DNA of 64,000 nucleotides from Sphaerochaeta halotolerans (GCF_003429665.1 NZ_QUWK01000003.1:1-64000), one strand, 5' to 3'. Shown: positions 45,866 to 55,460, counted from the first letter of the stretch. Notes: generated from the letters alone by a model not told the origin. Numbers and translations are program-made.

Positions 45866-47599
45866 ATGAGGATATTCAAGGGTATAGCGGCCTCAGAGGG
45901 GCTGGCAAAGGGTAGGGCGTTGGTGCATCGCAACGCCGCAAGTGTTGCGGAAAAACGGCATATCCTTGCAGATGGAGTGGCATCTGAACTTGATACGTTC
46001 AAGGAAGCTGTTCATTCAGCGAAAACTCATCTGCAAGAACACAACACCAGCAAAATTTCCAAAGAGTCAAAGGATATCCTGGAGACCCACCTGATGATGC
46101 TCGATGATCCCGAATACATCGGACAGATTGAGGCATACATCACAACCAATCTGGTCTGTAGCCAATGGGCCATAGATTCAGTGACAAATGAAATGGTACG
46201 TCTGTTGGAACAATCCAAGGATGAACTCCTGCGAGAGCGGGCTCTTGATTTCAAGGATGTCTCCCTTCATTTGATTGATGCAGTCAAGGGAGATGGACAG
46301 CGACCGCTGGAATCGCTTGATGAGGATGTCGTCCTGATTGCCGATTCTCTCATGCCCTCTGAATTGTTCAGCATGGACAAGACCCATATCTTGGGAATCA
46401 GTCTGGATGGGGGTGGAAGGGCTAGCCATGTGGCAATCCTGGTGCGCGCTTTTAATATCCCGACGGTCCTGGCGACTGGAACCGCCTCGAGGAATGTGAA
46501 GGATGGCGATGAGATTATTCTCGATGGATCATATGGGGAAGTCTATGTCCGTCCTGACCTGATTGTTGCTCAGATGCTCGATGAGCGTTTTGCGCTCTGG
46601 CAGGAGCATGAAGCCGAACTGAAGAAGATGATTGATCTTCCCACCGAGATGACCGATGGGCATACCATGTTGCTGAAGGCAAATATCCAAACCAGTATCG
46701 AGGTGGATGCAGCCAAGAAGAGTGGTGCGAGTGGAGTTGGTTTGTTCCGCTCGGAATTTCTTTTCATGGAATCCGTGGAACTCCCTTCCGAACAAAGGCA
46801 GTTTGAGGCTTACAAGCAAGTCCTGGAAGCCGTTTCACCCAAGCCGGTCACCATTCGTACCATTGATATTGGTGGTGACAAAATTGTGAAAGGGTTGGGA
46901 ATTGATGAGAAAAATCCTGTACTTGGGTGGAGGGCTGTACGTTTCTGCCTCTCCCGGAAGGATATCTTTATCGTACAGCTGAGAGCATTGCTCCGTGCCA
47001 GCGTATATGGTAAGTTGCAGATCATGTTTCCTATGATCAGCGGCATCGAGGAGTTGAATGCGGTCTTGCATCTCCTTGCACATGTCAAGGAGGATTGCCG
47101 CAATGAGCAGATCCCCTTCGACCCTGATATCAAAATAGGAACCATGATTGAGGTACCGTCTGCAGCCTTGTGTGCAGATATATTGGCAAAAAAGGTAGAC
47201 TTCTTCTCTATCGGAACCAATGACCTGATCCAGTACACAATTGCTGTCGATCGGGGTAATGAGAAGATAGCCTACCTATATCAGCCATTTCACCCCGGGG
47301 TGCTGCGATTGATCCAAATGATCGTGGAGAAAGCCCACCAGAATAATATACCGGTAAGCCTCTGCGGGGAGATGGCTTCTGATCCTCTCTGTTCCGTGCT
47401 GTTGGCCGGTATAGGGTTGGATGAACTGAGCATGGGGTCCCAAAGCCTCCTGCAAGTGCGAAAAATCTTGCGATCGGTCTCCTTTGAAGAGGCGAGAGCA
47501 CTGGCACAGCAGGCTCTGGAAATGGACTCTTATCTCACGATTAATACGTTTATAAGGGAGTGGATGCATGACCGATTCGATCATTTCACCACCATTTGA
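45866..47599 (+). CDS. ptsI: phosphoenolpyruvate-protein phosphotransferase (PTS enzyme I)
   Basis: Enzyme I takes phosphate from PEP and passes it to HPr, the entry step of PTS sugar uptake and signalling. The 577-aa product has an N-terminal HPr/His domain with active histidine H188 in GGRASHVAIL, and a C-terminal TIM-barrel with DGHTMLLKANI, RTIDIGGDKIVKGL and catalytic cysteine C500 in SLCGEMASD. Length is normal. No ptsH or EII gene lies here, so it may serve sugar uptake elsewhere or a regulatory PTS. The start is directly behind a promoter. Its 3' end overlaps der by 32 bases. Confidence 0.96.
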   Translation: MRIFKGIAASEGLAKGRALVHRNAASVAEKRHILADGVASELDTFKEAVHSAKTHLQEHNTSKISKESKDILETHLMMLDDPEYIGQIEAYITTNLVCSQWAIDSVTNEMVRLLEQSKDELLRERALDFKDVSLHLIDAVKGDGQRPLESLDEDVVLIADSLMPSELFSMDKTHILGISLDGGGRASHVAILVRAFNIPTVLATGTASRNVKDGDEIILDGSYGEVYVRPDLIVAQMLDERFALWQEHEAELKKMIDLPTEMTDGHTMLLKANIQTSIEVDAAKKSGASGVGLFRSEFLFMESVELPSEQRQFEAYKQVLEAVSPKPVTIRTIDIGGDKIVKGLGIDEKNPVLGWRAVRFCLSRKDIFIVQLRALLRASVYGKLQIMFPMISGIEELNAVLHLLAHVKEDCRNEQIPFDPDIKIGTMIEVPSAALCADILAKKVDFFSIGTNDLIQYTIAVDRGNEKIAYLYQPFHPGVLRLIQMIVEKAHQNNIPVSLCGEMASDPLCSVLLAGIGLDELSMGSQSLLQVRKILRSVSFEEARALAQQALEMDSYLTINTFIREWMHDRFDHFTTI

Positions 47600-49124
47600 C
47601 ACACAAGATTCACCGGCTAAGATTCCGGTTATTTCTATTGTAGGCCGTCCCAATGTGGGTAAGTCCACGCTGTTCAATCGCTTGATTGGCAAGAGACGAG
47701 CAATTACCGATCCAACCCCAGGGGTTACCCGTGACTTGATTCCTGAGCGCTGGTATTTGGGGAACCACCCTGTTACGCTTGTCGACAGTGGCGGTGTAAA
47801 GGTCGAGCGAGAAGGATTTGATGACTTGGTTGCCAACAAGAGTTTGAGCCTCCTTTCACAGAGTGATGCCATCCTTTTCATGATGGAATGTACTGCTGTC
47901 ACCGCTGAGGATGAAGAGTTGCTTACAGCCTTGCGTCCCTATAGCGAAAAGGTGTTGCTCGTCGTAAACAAGGTAGATGGTCCCAAGCGTGATGATCTGG
48001 TCTGGGAATATTACCAGTATGGATTCCAGCGCGTGGTGGGTATCTCTGCAACACATGGGCTGGGTATCGAGGACCTTGAGGATACCCTGCTTGGTATGCT
48101 CAATATGGTAAGCCTTGATGAGGCGCCAGAAGAGACCGAGCGCGTCAAGTTGGCCATCATGGGGAAACCCAATACAGGCAAGTCCACACTTACCAACCTT
48201 CTCGTTGGTTCGGATGTCTCAATAGTCAGTGAAATTGCGGGAACCACCCGCGATGTTGTCATGGGTACTTTCTCCTACAAGGGAAGTGATTTCACTGTAC
48301 TCGATACTGCAGGAATCAGGCGTAAGAGCAAGGTTGAGGAGGATGTGGAATATTACTCCGTCAATCGTGCCATCAAGACCATTGATGAGGCAGATGTTGT
48401 GTTGTTGATGGTGGATGCAATCGAAGGACTTTCGGACCAGGATAAAAAGATTGCTAATCTTATTGTCCGAAGGGGTAAGGGAATCATCCTGGTACTGAAC
48501 AAGATTGATTTGCTCACCGGAATTGGTAATGAGTTGCAGGCGATCAAGGACAGAATAAGATTCCTCTTTCCCATTCTTGGTTTTGCACCCATCACTTCAA
48601 TCAGTGCACTCAAGGGGCAGGATATTGGGAAATTGCTCGATACAGTATGGGGGGTATGGAGGCAACTCAACAAGCGTGTCGATACTTCCCAGCTGAACGA
48701 AGCAATCAAGGAGTGGGGAGAAGCATATCAGCCACCTCGTGGAAGCATGGGCCATTACAAGGTCTATTATGGTACCCAGTTTAGTGCCAACCCGGTGAAA
48801 TTCCTAATGTTCGTCAATCGAATCAAGGATTTTCCGCCGATTTACATCCAGTATTTGAAGAACTGTATTCGAAGAGACCTCGGGTTTACCCAGATTCCCA
48901 TCGAGGTAGATCTCCGAGAGCGTCGGCGTAATCCTTCCTTACATGAGAGAGGTCCAAAGAAACCATTGGTTCAAGGTCCGAAGCCCGAGCAGAAGCGAAA
49001 TGTCGGAGGAAGGGCGTTTGCAAAGCCCATGGCAAACAAACCGGGCAATGTAGCTTCAGTTGATAAATCTCGTAAGCGTATTGAAAAGCAGGCAAAGCGC
49101 ACCACCGGCAAGAAACGAGGTTGA
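47568..49124 (+). CDS. der: ribosome biogenesis GTPase Der (EngA)
   Basis: Der has two tandem GTPase domains and a KH-like domain and matures the 50S subunit. The 518-aa product shows G1 motifs GRPNVGKST (res. ~26-34) and GKPNTGKST (~201-209), with DSGG and DTAG G3 sites and NKVD and NKID G4 sites. The KH-like domain ends near residue 450 and a basic tail of ~60 residues follows (KRIEKQAKRTTGKKRG). Start ATG 47568 lies inside the 3' end of ptsI, with GGGAG about 9 bases upstream. A 32-base overlap is unusually long and suggests coupling. Confidence 0.95.
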   Translation: MTDSIISPPFDTQDSPAKIPVISIVGRPNVGKSTLFNRLIGKRRAITDPTPGVTRDLIPERWYLGNHPVTLVDSGGVKVEREGFDDLVANKSLSLLSQSDAILFMMECTAVTAEDEELLTALRPYSEKVLLVVNKVDGPKRDDLVWEYYQYGFQRVVGISATHGLGIEDLEDTLLGMLNMVSLDEAPEETERVKLAIMGKPNTGKSTLTNLLVGSDVSIVSEIAGTTRDVVMGTFSYKGSDFTVLDTAGIRRKSKVEEDVEYYSVNRAIKTIDEADVVLLMVDAIEGLSDQDKKIANLIVRRGKGIILVLNKIDLLTGIGNELQAIKDRIRFLFPILGFAPITSISALKGQDIGKLLDTVWGVWRQLNKRVDTSQLNEAIKEWGEAYQPPRGSMGHYKVYYGTQFSANPVKFLMFVNRIKDFPPIYIQYLKNCIRRDLGFTQIPIEVDLRERRRNPSLHERGPKKPLVQGPKPEQKRNVGGRAFAKPMANKPGNVASVDKSRKRIEKQAKRTTGKKRG

Positions 49125-49126
49125 GA

Positions 49127-49825
49127 ATGGGGTATCTTGGAGAGAAAGGTATCAAGGTTCTCGCACTCGATATTGATGGGACGCTGTATCCTAAAAGGAT
49201 GCTCAATGCAAGAATGGTTCGTTCCATGGTTCCCTCCCTTTCTCTTGCCAAGGCTTTCAACTGGGCAAGAAAGGAGTATCGTAGGGTGCAGGAGATGTAC
49301 CCTACTACTCCTGAAAATCGAGAGGGATTTCTGGATCGTCAGGCTCAGCTTGTAGCTTCCCGTCTCAAGGGGAATAAAACAACTGACCAGGTTAAGGCTG
49401 CTGTTGACAAGCAGTTTTATCAGGCTTGGGAACGTTCTTTCATGAGTATCAAGGCGTATCCGGAAATGGTTGAGACACTTGAGCAAGTGCTTTCCCAAGG
49501 GGTGAGGATAGCTGTTTTCAGTGATTTTCCCGTTGCTGGTAAGTTGCAGGCACTTGGCATTGATGGTCTGGTAGACTGTGCCTACAGTGCAGAGGCGAGT
49601 GGATACTTGAAACCGAGTGCAAAGGCATTCAATTTCTTGCTTGATCGCTTACTGGTGGATCCTGACCAGGTACTCTACATGGGTGATAGTTACTCCAAGG
49701 ATTGCAAGGGAGCAAAGCGAGCAGGGATGCATTCCTGTCTGATTACCAAGGCTACATACAAAAGCTTCCCTGAGGCTGACCTAGTGGTAAGCTCTTGGAA
49801 GGAGTTTGCTTCTCTGGTACTCTGA
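49127..49825 (+). CDS. HAD superfamily hydrolase
   Basis: This is a cytosolic haloacid dehalogenase-type phosphatase of unknown substrate. The 232-aa product has motif I DIDGTLYP (res. 15-22, nucleophile D15), motif II FSDFP (~130), lysine in GYLKPSAKAF and motif IV YMGDSYSKDCKGAKRAG (~186-202), the usual set for phosphatases with a helical cap. ATG 49127 follows GAGG. It starts two bases after der and its 3' end lies 26 bases before the coiled-coil gene start, so it may share that transcript. Confidence 0.88.
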   Translation: MGYLGEKGIKVLALDIDGTLYPKRMLNARMVRSMVPSLSLAKAFNWARKEYRRVQEMYPTTPENREGFLDRQAQLVASRLKGNKTTDQVKAAVDKQFYQAWERSFMSIKAYPEMVETLEQVLSQGVRIAVFSDFPVAGKLQALGIDGLVDCAYSAEASGYLKPSAKAFNFLLDRLLVDPDQVLYMGDSYSKDCKGAKRAGMHSCLITKATYKSFPEADLVVSSWKEFASLVL

Positions 49826-49850
49826 GGATGTTCTGGTAGGAGGTTTCTCT

Positions 49851-51338
49851 ATGGGACTTGAGCTTTTGCTTCCGGTAATCCTGTTTATCATCACGTTAAT
49901 CATTATCTATATGCTCCGTGTCGAGGATAAGCGTGATAGACGTCTGGATCTCATGAAACAGAAGGTAGGGCAGTTTTCTCGGGAACTGGAAGCATCGCGT
50001 AATCAGTTCAAGGATACCTCCCAGCAAGTGGAAGAGCGGATCAACCACCGAATCGATGCTGCCAACCAGATGATGCTTAGAATAGAAGACCAGATGACGG
50101 AACTTGAAGTGAGGAGTGATGATCTTGCAAAATTGCAGGATGTTCTCAATACATATCGCGATTCACTCACCAAATTGGGAACAACCACCACACAGATTGA
50201 AGCTCGTATAGCGCATACAAAGAATGAAATTCAGCGTATCGAGGCCGTTGATACAACAATCAAACAATTTGATGAACGTATAGAAGCCTTCAAGCGGATG
50301 CTCCAGGATGCAGTTGAAGAGAGTACCAATTCCATCAGCCAACAACAGCTGAAGGTGAAGCAACTTCTTGATGCATCCTATGCTACGTTACAGGAATATG
50401 AAGCAGAGGTGCAAGAAGTCGAACGGCAAAACCAGAATCGAGTAGCTTCCCATGCAGAGACACTGAAGAGCAATGAAGCAGACTCGCTCTCTGTATTGAC
50501 CACACAATTGGCAAAAATCAGGCAAATCGGGGATGATGCAGAGCAGATCATCACCAACAGCAAACGTGAGTTGGAAGCTGTAAGAGAGCAGTCCTTCCAG
50601 GATGTACAGGAACAAAAGAGCCAGTACGAGGCTATAAAGACAGAGAGCCGGGAGTTCTTCATGACAGAGAAAGAAAGTCTCTTATCTTTGATTGAGGAAG
50701 TCAAGAACCGTGTTACTGAGTCTCTAACCCAATTCAGCCAGCAATGCGATCACGATATGGAAGCTGTATTCACGCATACCATAACCAAGACTGACCAAGC
50801 GTTCCAAACCATGGTTCATACGATTTCTTCCTATCTTGAGGAACTGCAAAAGCGGATGGATCAGGCTCAAACAATAAGCAAGAAGCTGGAACAACAGGAA
50901 TATGACAGCTTGCATAGTTTCAGTGATGAAATCCAAAAACTATGTGAGCAACATGATCGCGCAACAGAAAACTTGCGGAAAAGTGGGCGCAAGCAAGAGG
51001 AACTTCAGCAAATCATTCTTTATCTGAGGGAAGAGGCTAGTGCGTTGCAGGGTGAGCTGGGTGTAATGAAGCAAAAGCACGAGGCATTAGCCTCTGAGCA
51101 TGCTGAAGGGCTTCAAGCAGCTTCTTTTGAGGCCCTAGCCCTACACCTAACAGAAGAACAAGAAGCCTTGCACAGTATTGAACAAACATTGCAATCAAAA
51201 CAGGAAGAACTTGCTTCCCTGGAACAGGACCAGGTAGTCGCTGAGGTGGAGGATGAACGTACCCCTTGGGTCGAATACGTTCCTGAGGGAGATGAGGAAG
51301 AAATCTCTTTAGAGGATGAAGACGATAAAACTACTTGA
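49851..51338 (+). CDS. SpiroCoCo-type coiled-coil membrane protein
   Basis: This 495-aa protein resembles the spirochaete-specific SpiroCoCo family. It has one N-terminal membrane helix (MGLELLLPVILFIITLIIIY, res. 1-20), then almost continuous coiled coil (~25-440) rich in Glu, Gln, Lys and Thr with few Pro or Gly, and an acidic C-terminus (EGDEEEISLEDEDD). The layout suggests a fibre or spacer anchored in the inner membrane. Its function is unknown. AGGAGG lies 8 bases before ATG 49851, which places the helix at the very start. It lies between a HAD gene and the grpE promoter, which overlaps its stop codon. Confidence 0.8.
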   Translation: MGLELLLPVILFIITLIIIYMLRVEDKRDRRLDLMKQKVGQFSRELEASRNQFKDTSQQVEERINHRIDAANQMMLRIEDQMTELEVRSDDLAKLQDVLNTYRDSLTKLGTTTTQIEARIAHTKNEIQRIEAVDTTIKQFDERIEAFKRMLQDAVEESTNSISQQQLKVKQLLDASYATLQEYEAEVQEVERQNQNRVASHAETLKSNEADSLSVLTTQLAKIRQIGDDAEQIITNSKRELEAVREQSFQDVQEQKSQYEAIKTESREFFMTEKESLLSLIEEVKNRVTESLTQFSQQCDHDMEAVFTHTITKTDQAFQTMVHTISSYLEELQKRMDQAQTISKKLEQQEYDSLHSFSDEIQKLCEQHDRATENLRKSGRKQEELQQIILYLREEASALQGELGVMKQKHEALASEHAEGLQAASFEALALHLTEEQEALHSIEQTLQSKQEELASLEQDQVVAEVEDERTPWVEYVPEGDEEEISLEDEDDKTT

Positions 51339-51364
51339 CGCTTACACATCGGTGTGAGTATGTT
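51335..51364 (+). promoter_or_regulatory. grpE promoter with an inverted repeat in its spacer
   Basis: TTGACG (51335-51340), 18 bases and TATGTT (51359-51364). The spacer is filled by CTTACAC-atcg-GTGTGAG (51341-51358), a 7-bp inverted repeat with one mismatch, an operator-like place for a repressor. The -35 overlaps the stop codon of the coiled-coil gene. No CIRCE (TTAGCACTC-N9-GAGTGCTAA) was seen. Confidence 0.5.
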
Positions 51365-51509
51365 ATCGGCAAGCCCAGGGGTGGGCTACTCTTTACGCTA
51401 TACACTATTAAGACCTTTGGCCTGACATATTGCAAGTAATTGCAGGTTGGGCTTGTGAATAGACATGTGCCTGCGCCTTTCGTGGGTATATGGGAAATTG
51501 AGGAATGGA
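51365..51509 (+). promoter_or_regulatory. grpE leader region
   Basis: AGCCC-aggggt-GGGCT (51372-51387) forms a small hairpin, followed by an AT-rich stretch with the repeat TTGCAagtaaTTGCA. GAGGAATGG supplies the grpE ribosome site. Nothing else was recognised. Confidence 0.35.
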
Positions 51510-52142
51510 ATGGAAAAGAAACAGAAAGAAAAAAGCAAGTCCAAAAGCGCACAACCTGATGTTGAACCAGAAGTGAAAGAAGAACTTCACCCACAGGAGA
51601 GTGAAAATCAGCCTGCACAAGAACAAGAAGTACAGGAAATGTCTGAACTGGAACAGAAGGAGTTGGAAATCGTGCGATTAAAAGAACAGCTTGCTACTGC
51701 ACAGGAGGAAGCTGCCTCTTTGAAGGAGCAAATGCTTCGGGATCGTGCAGATCTAGAGAATTATAGGAAACGTCTCATCCGTGACAAGGAAGAGACGGTA
51801 AAGTTTGCAAATGAAAACCTGATTAGGGATCTTCTGCAACCACTGGATGATCTGGGTAGGGCCATTCAGATTGCAGAGTCCACTAAAGACTATGAAAAAG
51901 TGCATGATGGGGTGGTGATGGTTAATAAGCAGCTTTATTCCACTCTGGAAAAAAACTGGGGTCTACAGAAAATTGATTCTGTAGGCAAGGAATTTGACCC
52001 ACTGGAACATGAAGCATACCAAGTGGCAGTTGATGACTCCCTGGAACATGAAGTAGTACTTGAAGAGTACGCCGTTGGGTATAAATTGCATGGCCGGGTG
52101 CTCAGACCTGCTAAAGTAAAGGTTGGTAAGCCAAACATTTGA
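51510..52142 (+). CDS. grpE: nucleotide exchange factor GrpE
   Basis: GrpE removes ADP from DnaK. The 210-aa product has a low-complexity Lys/Glu/Gln-rich head (res. 1-~70), the long dimerisation helix (~75-130) with RDRADLENYRKRLIRDKEET, and a beta domain with GLQKIDSVGKEFDPLEHEAY (~150-169). ATG 51510 follows GAGGAATG and places the start at the usual type of basic head; in-frame codons further upstream are not family-like. It precedes dnaK by 90 bases. Confidence 0.94.
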   Translation: MEKKQKEKSKSKSAQPDVEPEVKEELHPQESENQPAQEQEVQEMSELEQKELEIVRLKEQLATAQEEAASLKEQMLRDRADLENYRKRLIRDKEETVKFANENLIRDLLQPLDDLGRAIQIAESTKDYEKVHDGVVMVNKQLYSTLEKNWGLQKIDSVGKEFDPLEHEAYQVAVDDSLEHEVVLEEYAVGYKLHGRVLRPAKVKVGKPNI

Positions 52143-52232
52143 CGATTGGTGATGGTATGAGTACCTTTGGTTTACGGGCTAGATACCCGAAATTAAATAT
52201 TTGATAGTTAATTTGGAGAGGAGAAATATAAC

Positions 52233-54164
52233 ATGGGAAGAATTATTGGAATTGACTTGGGGACTACCAATAGCTGCGTAGCAGTAATGGAAGGAAATGA
52301 TCCCGTGGTCATCGCGAACAGCGAAGGTCAGCGGACTACCCCCAGTGTTGTTGGATTTACCGCCAAGGGAGACCGCCTGGTTGGGCAGCCTGCCAAGAAC
52401 CAGATTGTTACCAATGCTGAGAATACCGTGTATTCCATCAAGCGTTTCATGGGAAGAAAATACCGTGAAGTTCCTTCTGAACTCCAGAAGGTTTCCTATA
52501 AGGTAACCGCTGGAAGTGGCGATGAAATAAAAGTTGAAATCCGTGGAGAGTCGTTCTCTCCTCAGGAAATTTCAGCAGCAATCTTGCAGAAGATGAAGAA
52601 GACAGCTGAGGACTACCTTGGGGAACCGGTCACTGAGGCCGTTATCACCGTCCCTGCATACTTTAATGATGCCCAGAGACAGGCTACCAAGGATGCTGGT
52701 AAGATTGCTGGTCTTGATGTTAAGCGTATCGTCAATGAGCCGACTGCAGCTGCATTGGCTTATGGTTTGGGCAAGGACGCTACTCGTGAAGAGAAAATTG
52801 CCGTCTATGACCTAGGTGGTGGTACATTTGATATCTCTATCCTTGAGCTTGGTGATGGCGTATTCGAAGTAAAATCTACGAATGGTGATACACACCTTGG
52901 TGGTGACGACTTTGACCAGCGAATTATCGAGTGGATGGTGAGTGAGTTCAAGAAATCCAATGGAATCGACTTGGCTGCTGACAAGATGGCCTTGCAGAGG
53001 TTGAGAGAAGCAGCAGAAAAAGCAAAGATTGAGCTCTCCAACTCAACAAGTACTGATATTAACCTGCCGTTCATCACCGCTGACAGCAGCGGCCCGAAGC
53101 ACTTGCAGATGAGCTTGACCCGCTCGAAGTTTGAGCAACTGGTTGCCGACCTGATTGAACGCTCCAAACTTCCTGTACAGAATGCACTTCGTGATGCAGG
53201 GCTGAGTGCTGCTGATGTTGATGAGGTCATTCTGGTTGGAGGTTCCACAAGAATTCCAGCAGTACAGACAATGGTTCGAGAGCTATTCAAGAAAGAACCT
53301 CATAAGGGAGTTAACCCCGATGAAGTAGTGGCTATGGGAGCTGCTATCCAGGGTGGTATCCTTGGTGGTTCTGTCAAAGATGTCCTTCTGTTGGATGTTA
53401 CTCCGCTCTCTTTGGGTATTGAGACGCTTGGTGGTGTCTGCACCCGTTTGATCGAGCGTAATACGACAATCCCAACCCGTAAGAGCCAGATTTTCAGCAC
53501 AGCCGCTGATGGTCAGACTGCAGTAAGTATTCATGTCCTGCAGGGTGAGCGTGAGATGGCCAGCCAGAACAGGACACTCGGAAAGTTCGATTTGGTCGGT
53601 ATTCCTGCTGCCCCACGTGGTGTACCTCAGATTGAGGTTACCTTCGACATTGATGCTAACGGCATTGTGCACGTTTCTGCAAAGGATCTGGGTACCGGTA
53701 AGGAACAGAAGATTCGTATTGAATCCTCCAGCGGACTAAGCGAAGATGAGATCAACAAGATGGTCAAAGAAGCAGAGGCCCACGCTGAAGAGGACAAGAG
53801 AGAACGTGCCCGTATTGATGCCCGCAATGAAGCTGACAGCTTGATCTACTCCACTGAGAAATCCCTCAAGGATTATGGTGACAAGATCAGTAGTGAGGAT
53901 AAGGCTACTATCGAACGTGCTGTAGCAGACCTCAGGGGCGTCATGGACAACCAAGGCGCAACTGCAGAAGAGATTAAGGCCAAAGTCGAGACTTTGCAGC
54001 AAGCTTCCTACAAGCTGGCTGAGGAAGTCTACAAGCAGAGTGCTGCTTCCGGTGCTGAAGGCGCGGAAGGGCAGGCACAGGATTCTTCCTCCCAGGAGTC
54101 AACCGGGGAGACCAAGAAGCCTAAGGATGGCGTCGAAGATGCTGACTTTGAAGTCGTAGACTAA
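52233..54164 (+). CDS. dnaK: molecular chaperone DnaK (Hsp70)
   Basis: DnaK binds exposed hydrophobic segments in an ATP-driven cycle with DnaJ and GrpE. The 643-aa product starts [20 protein letters not shown] (phosphate-binding loop [10 protein letters not shown]), has [40 protein letters not shown] and [15 protein letters not shown], then a substrate domain and an acidic tail ending [18 protein letters not shown] precedes ATG 52233. The gap ahead (52143-52232) shows no CIRCE element. A strong hairpin separates it from dnaJ. Confidence 0.98.
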   Translation: MGRIIGIDLGTTNSCVAVMEGNDPVVIANSEGQRTTPSVVGFTAKGDRLVGQPAKNQIVTNAENTVYSIKRFMGRKYREVPSELQKVSYKVTAGSGDEIKVEIRGESFSPQEISAAILQKMKKTAEDYLGEPVTEAVITVPAYFNDAQRQATKDAGKIAGLDVKRIVNEPTAAALAYGLGKDATREEKIAVYDLGGGTFDISILELGDGVFEVKSTNGDTHLGGDDFDQRIIEWMVSEFKKSNGIDLAADKMALQRLREAAEKAKIELSNSTSTDINLPFITADSSGPKHLQMSLTRSKFEQLVADLIERSKLPVQNALRDAGLSAADVDEVILVGGSTRIPAVQTMVRELFKKEPHKGVNPDEVVAMGAAIQGGILGGSVKDVLLLDVTPLSLGIETLGGVCTRLIERNTTIPTRKSQIFSTAADGQTAVSIHVLQGEREMASQNRTLGKFDLVGIPAAPRGVPQIEVTFDIDANGIVHVSAKDLGTGKEQKIRIESSSGLSEDEINKMVKEAEAHAEEDKRERARIDARNEADSLIYSTEKSLKDYGDKISSEDKATIERAVADLRGVMDNQGATAEEIKAKVETLQQASYKLAEEVYKQSAASGAEGAEGQAQDSSSQESTGETKKPKDGVEDADFEVVD

Positions 54165-54200
54165 GGAGTCGATTACAAGGTACTATAGTGAACGGCTTAC

Positions 54201-54228
54201 CATCATGTCGGCTTCGGCCGACATGATG
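54201..54228 (+). terminator. perfect 12-bp hairpin with TTCG loop between dnaK and dnaJ
   Basis: CATCATGTCGGC (54201-54212), TTCG and GCCGACATGATG (54217-54228) form an unusually stable stem-loop. Only a short T-rich stretch follows, so partial termination or protection of the dnaK 3' end is more likely than full stop. Confidence 0.65.
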
Positions 54229-54263
54229 TTTCTAAAGCCAATCTGTTCTAAGGAAGTCGCACC

Positions 54264-55403
54264 GTGGCGAAACGTGATTATTATGAAGTGCTTGGAGTTG
54301 GAAAGACTGCAACACTAGACGAAATTAAAAAGGCCTATCGCAAATTGGCAATTGCCAACCACCCAGACCGTAATCCGGGAGACAAGGCAGCCGAGGACCG
54401 CTTCAAGGAAGCAACTGAAGCATATGATGTCCTTGGTGATGAAAAGAAACGCAAGATGTACGATCAATACGGTTTTGCAGGAGTTGATGGAGCCAATGGT
54501 GGTGGTCACGACTACTCCAACGTGTACCGTGATTTCAGCGACATCTTTGGTGGTGGTTTTGGTGGTGGTGGCTTTGAGGATATCTTCAGCTCCTTCTTTG
54601 GAGGTGGTGGTGGCAGAGCTCAAGGCAGGAGTGGCCAGCGAGGTCCGGAAGCAGGATCCTCTCTTAGGTATGATGTGGACGTCGATTTCAAGGATGCTGT
54701 TTTCGGCACGAAAATTGAAGTAGCATATTCCCACCAAGTAGCATGTGATGTTTGTCATGGAAGTGGAAGCGAGGGAGGCTCTGGAACCAAAGTCTGTCCT
54801 ACCTGTAATGGTTCAGGACAAGTCAGACGGAACAGTGGATTCTTTGCAATTGCTAGTACATGTCCGACCTGTGGAGGCTCCGGTCATGTCATTGAGAATC
54901 CTTGTTCATCCTGTCATGGCACTGGCTTGAAACGAAAGCAGCAGAAGGTGAAAGTGGCCATCCCTGCTGGTGTGGATACCGGTAGCAGAGTTGTACTGAG
55001 AGGAATGGGTGATGCAGGTCCCAATGGGGGACCTTCCGGGGATTTGTATGTATATATCACTGTCAAACCCCATAAGTATTTCGTTCGTCAAGACTATGAT
55101 CTTTTCTGCCAGATACCTATATCAATAACACAGGCCTCACTAGGCGGGGAGATAAAGGTTCCTACCATTGATGGGAATTCCATCAAGGTGAACATTCCTT
55201 CTGGAATCCAGAGCGGCAAAATGCTACGAGTGAAGGGTCGGGGAGTTACCAAACTCAATACAAATGACCGGGGTGATATGTACATCAAGCTACAGGTCCA
55301 GATTCCCAAGCGATTGGGAATGAAGGCAAAGAAGCTGATGCAGGAATTAAGTGCTGCATTGGGTGAGGACGAATCCCCCAATCCAGTTCCTTTCGAAGCG
55401 TAG
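54264..55403 (+). CDS. dnaJ: chaperone protein DnaJ (GTG start)
   Basis: DnaJ delivers substrates to DnaK and stimulates its ATPase. The 379-aa product has the J-domain (res. 1-~70, with NHPDRNPGD as the HPD motif), a Gly/Phe region (~80-125), four CxxCxGxG zinc repeats (CDVCHGSG, CPTCNGSG, CPTCGGSG, CSSCHGTG) and a C-terminal substrate domain. The start codon is GTG 54264, about 10 bases after AAGGA. It is a type I DnaJ of full length. A terminator follows. Confidence 0.97.
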   Translation: MAKRDYYEVLGVGKTATLDEIKKAYRKLAIANHPDRNPGDKAAEDRFKEATEAYDVLGDEKKRKMYDQYGFAGVDGANGGGHDYSNVYRDFSDIFGGGFGGGGFEDIFSSFFGGGGGRAQGRSGQRGPEAGSSLRYDVDVDFKDAVFGTKIEVAYSHQVACDVCHGSGSEGGSGTKVCPTCNGSGQVRRNSGFFAIASTCPTCGGSGHVIENPCSSCHGTGLKRKQQKVKVAIPAGVDTGSRVVLRGMGDAGPNGGPSGDLYVYITVKPHKYFVRQDYDLFCQIPISITQASLGGEIKVPTIDGNSIKVNIPSGIQSGKMLRVKGRGVTKLNTNDRGDMYIKLQVQIPKRLGMKAKKLMQELSAALGEDESPNPVPFEA

Positions 55404-55409
55404 TGAATT

Positions 55410-55435
55410 GGGCTGCCATGGTTGGTAGCCCTTTT
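55410..55435 (+). terminator. intrinsic terminator of dnaJ
   Basis: GGGCTGCC (55410-55417) pairs with GGTAGCCC (55424-55431) with one mismatch, followed by TTTT. rlmB starts 26 bases later and may be read through. Confidence 0.6.
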
Positions 55436-55460
55436 ATAGCGTAATGCATAGGAGCATTGC

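Noticed and set aside
52143-52232. CIRCE element before dnaK
   Set aside because: TTAGCACTC-N9-GAGTGCTAA or close variants were not found here, nor before grpE, clpB or hsp20.
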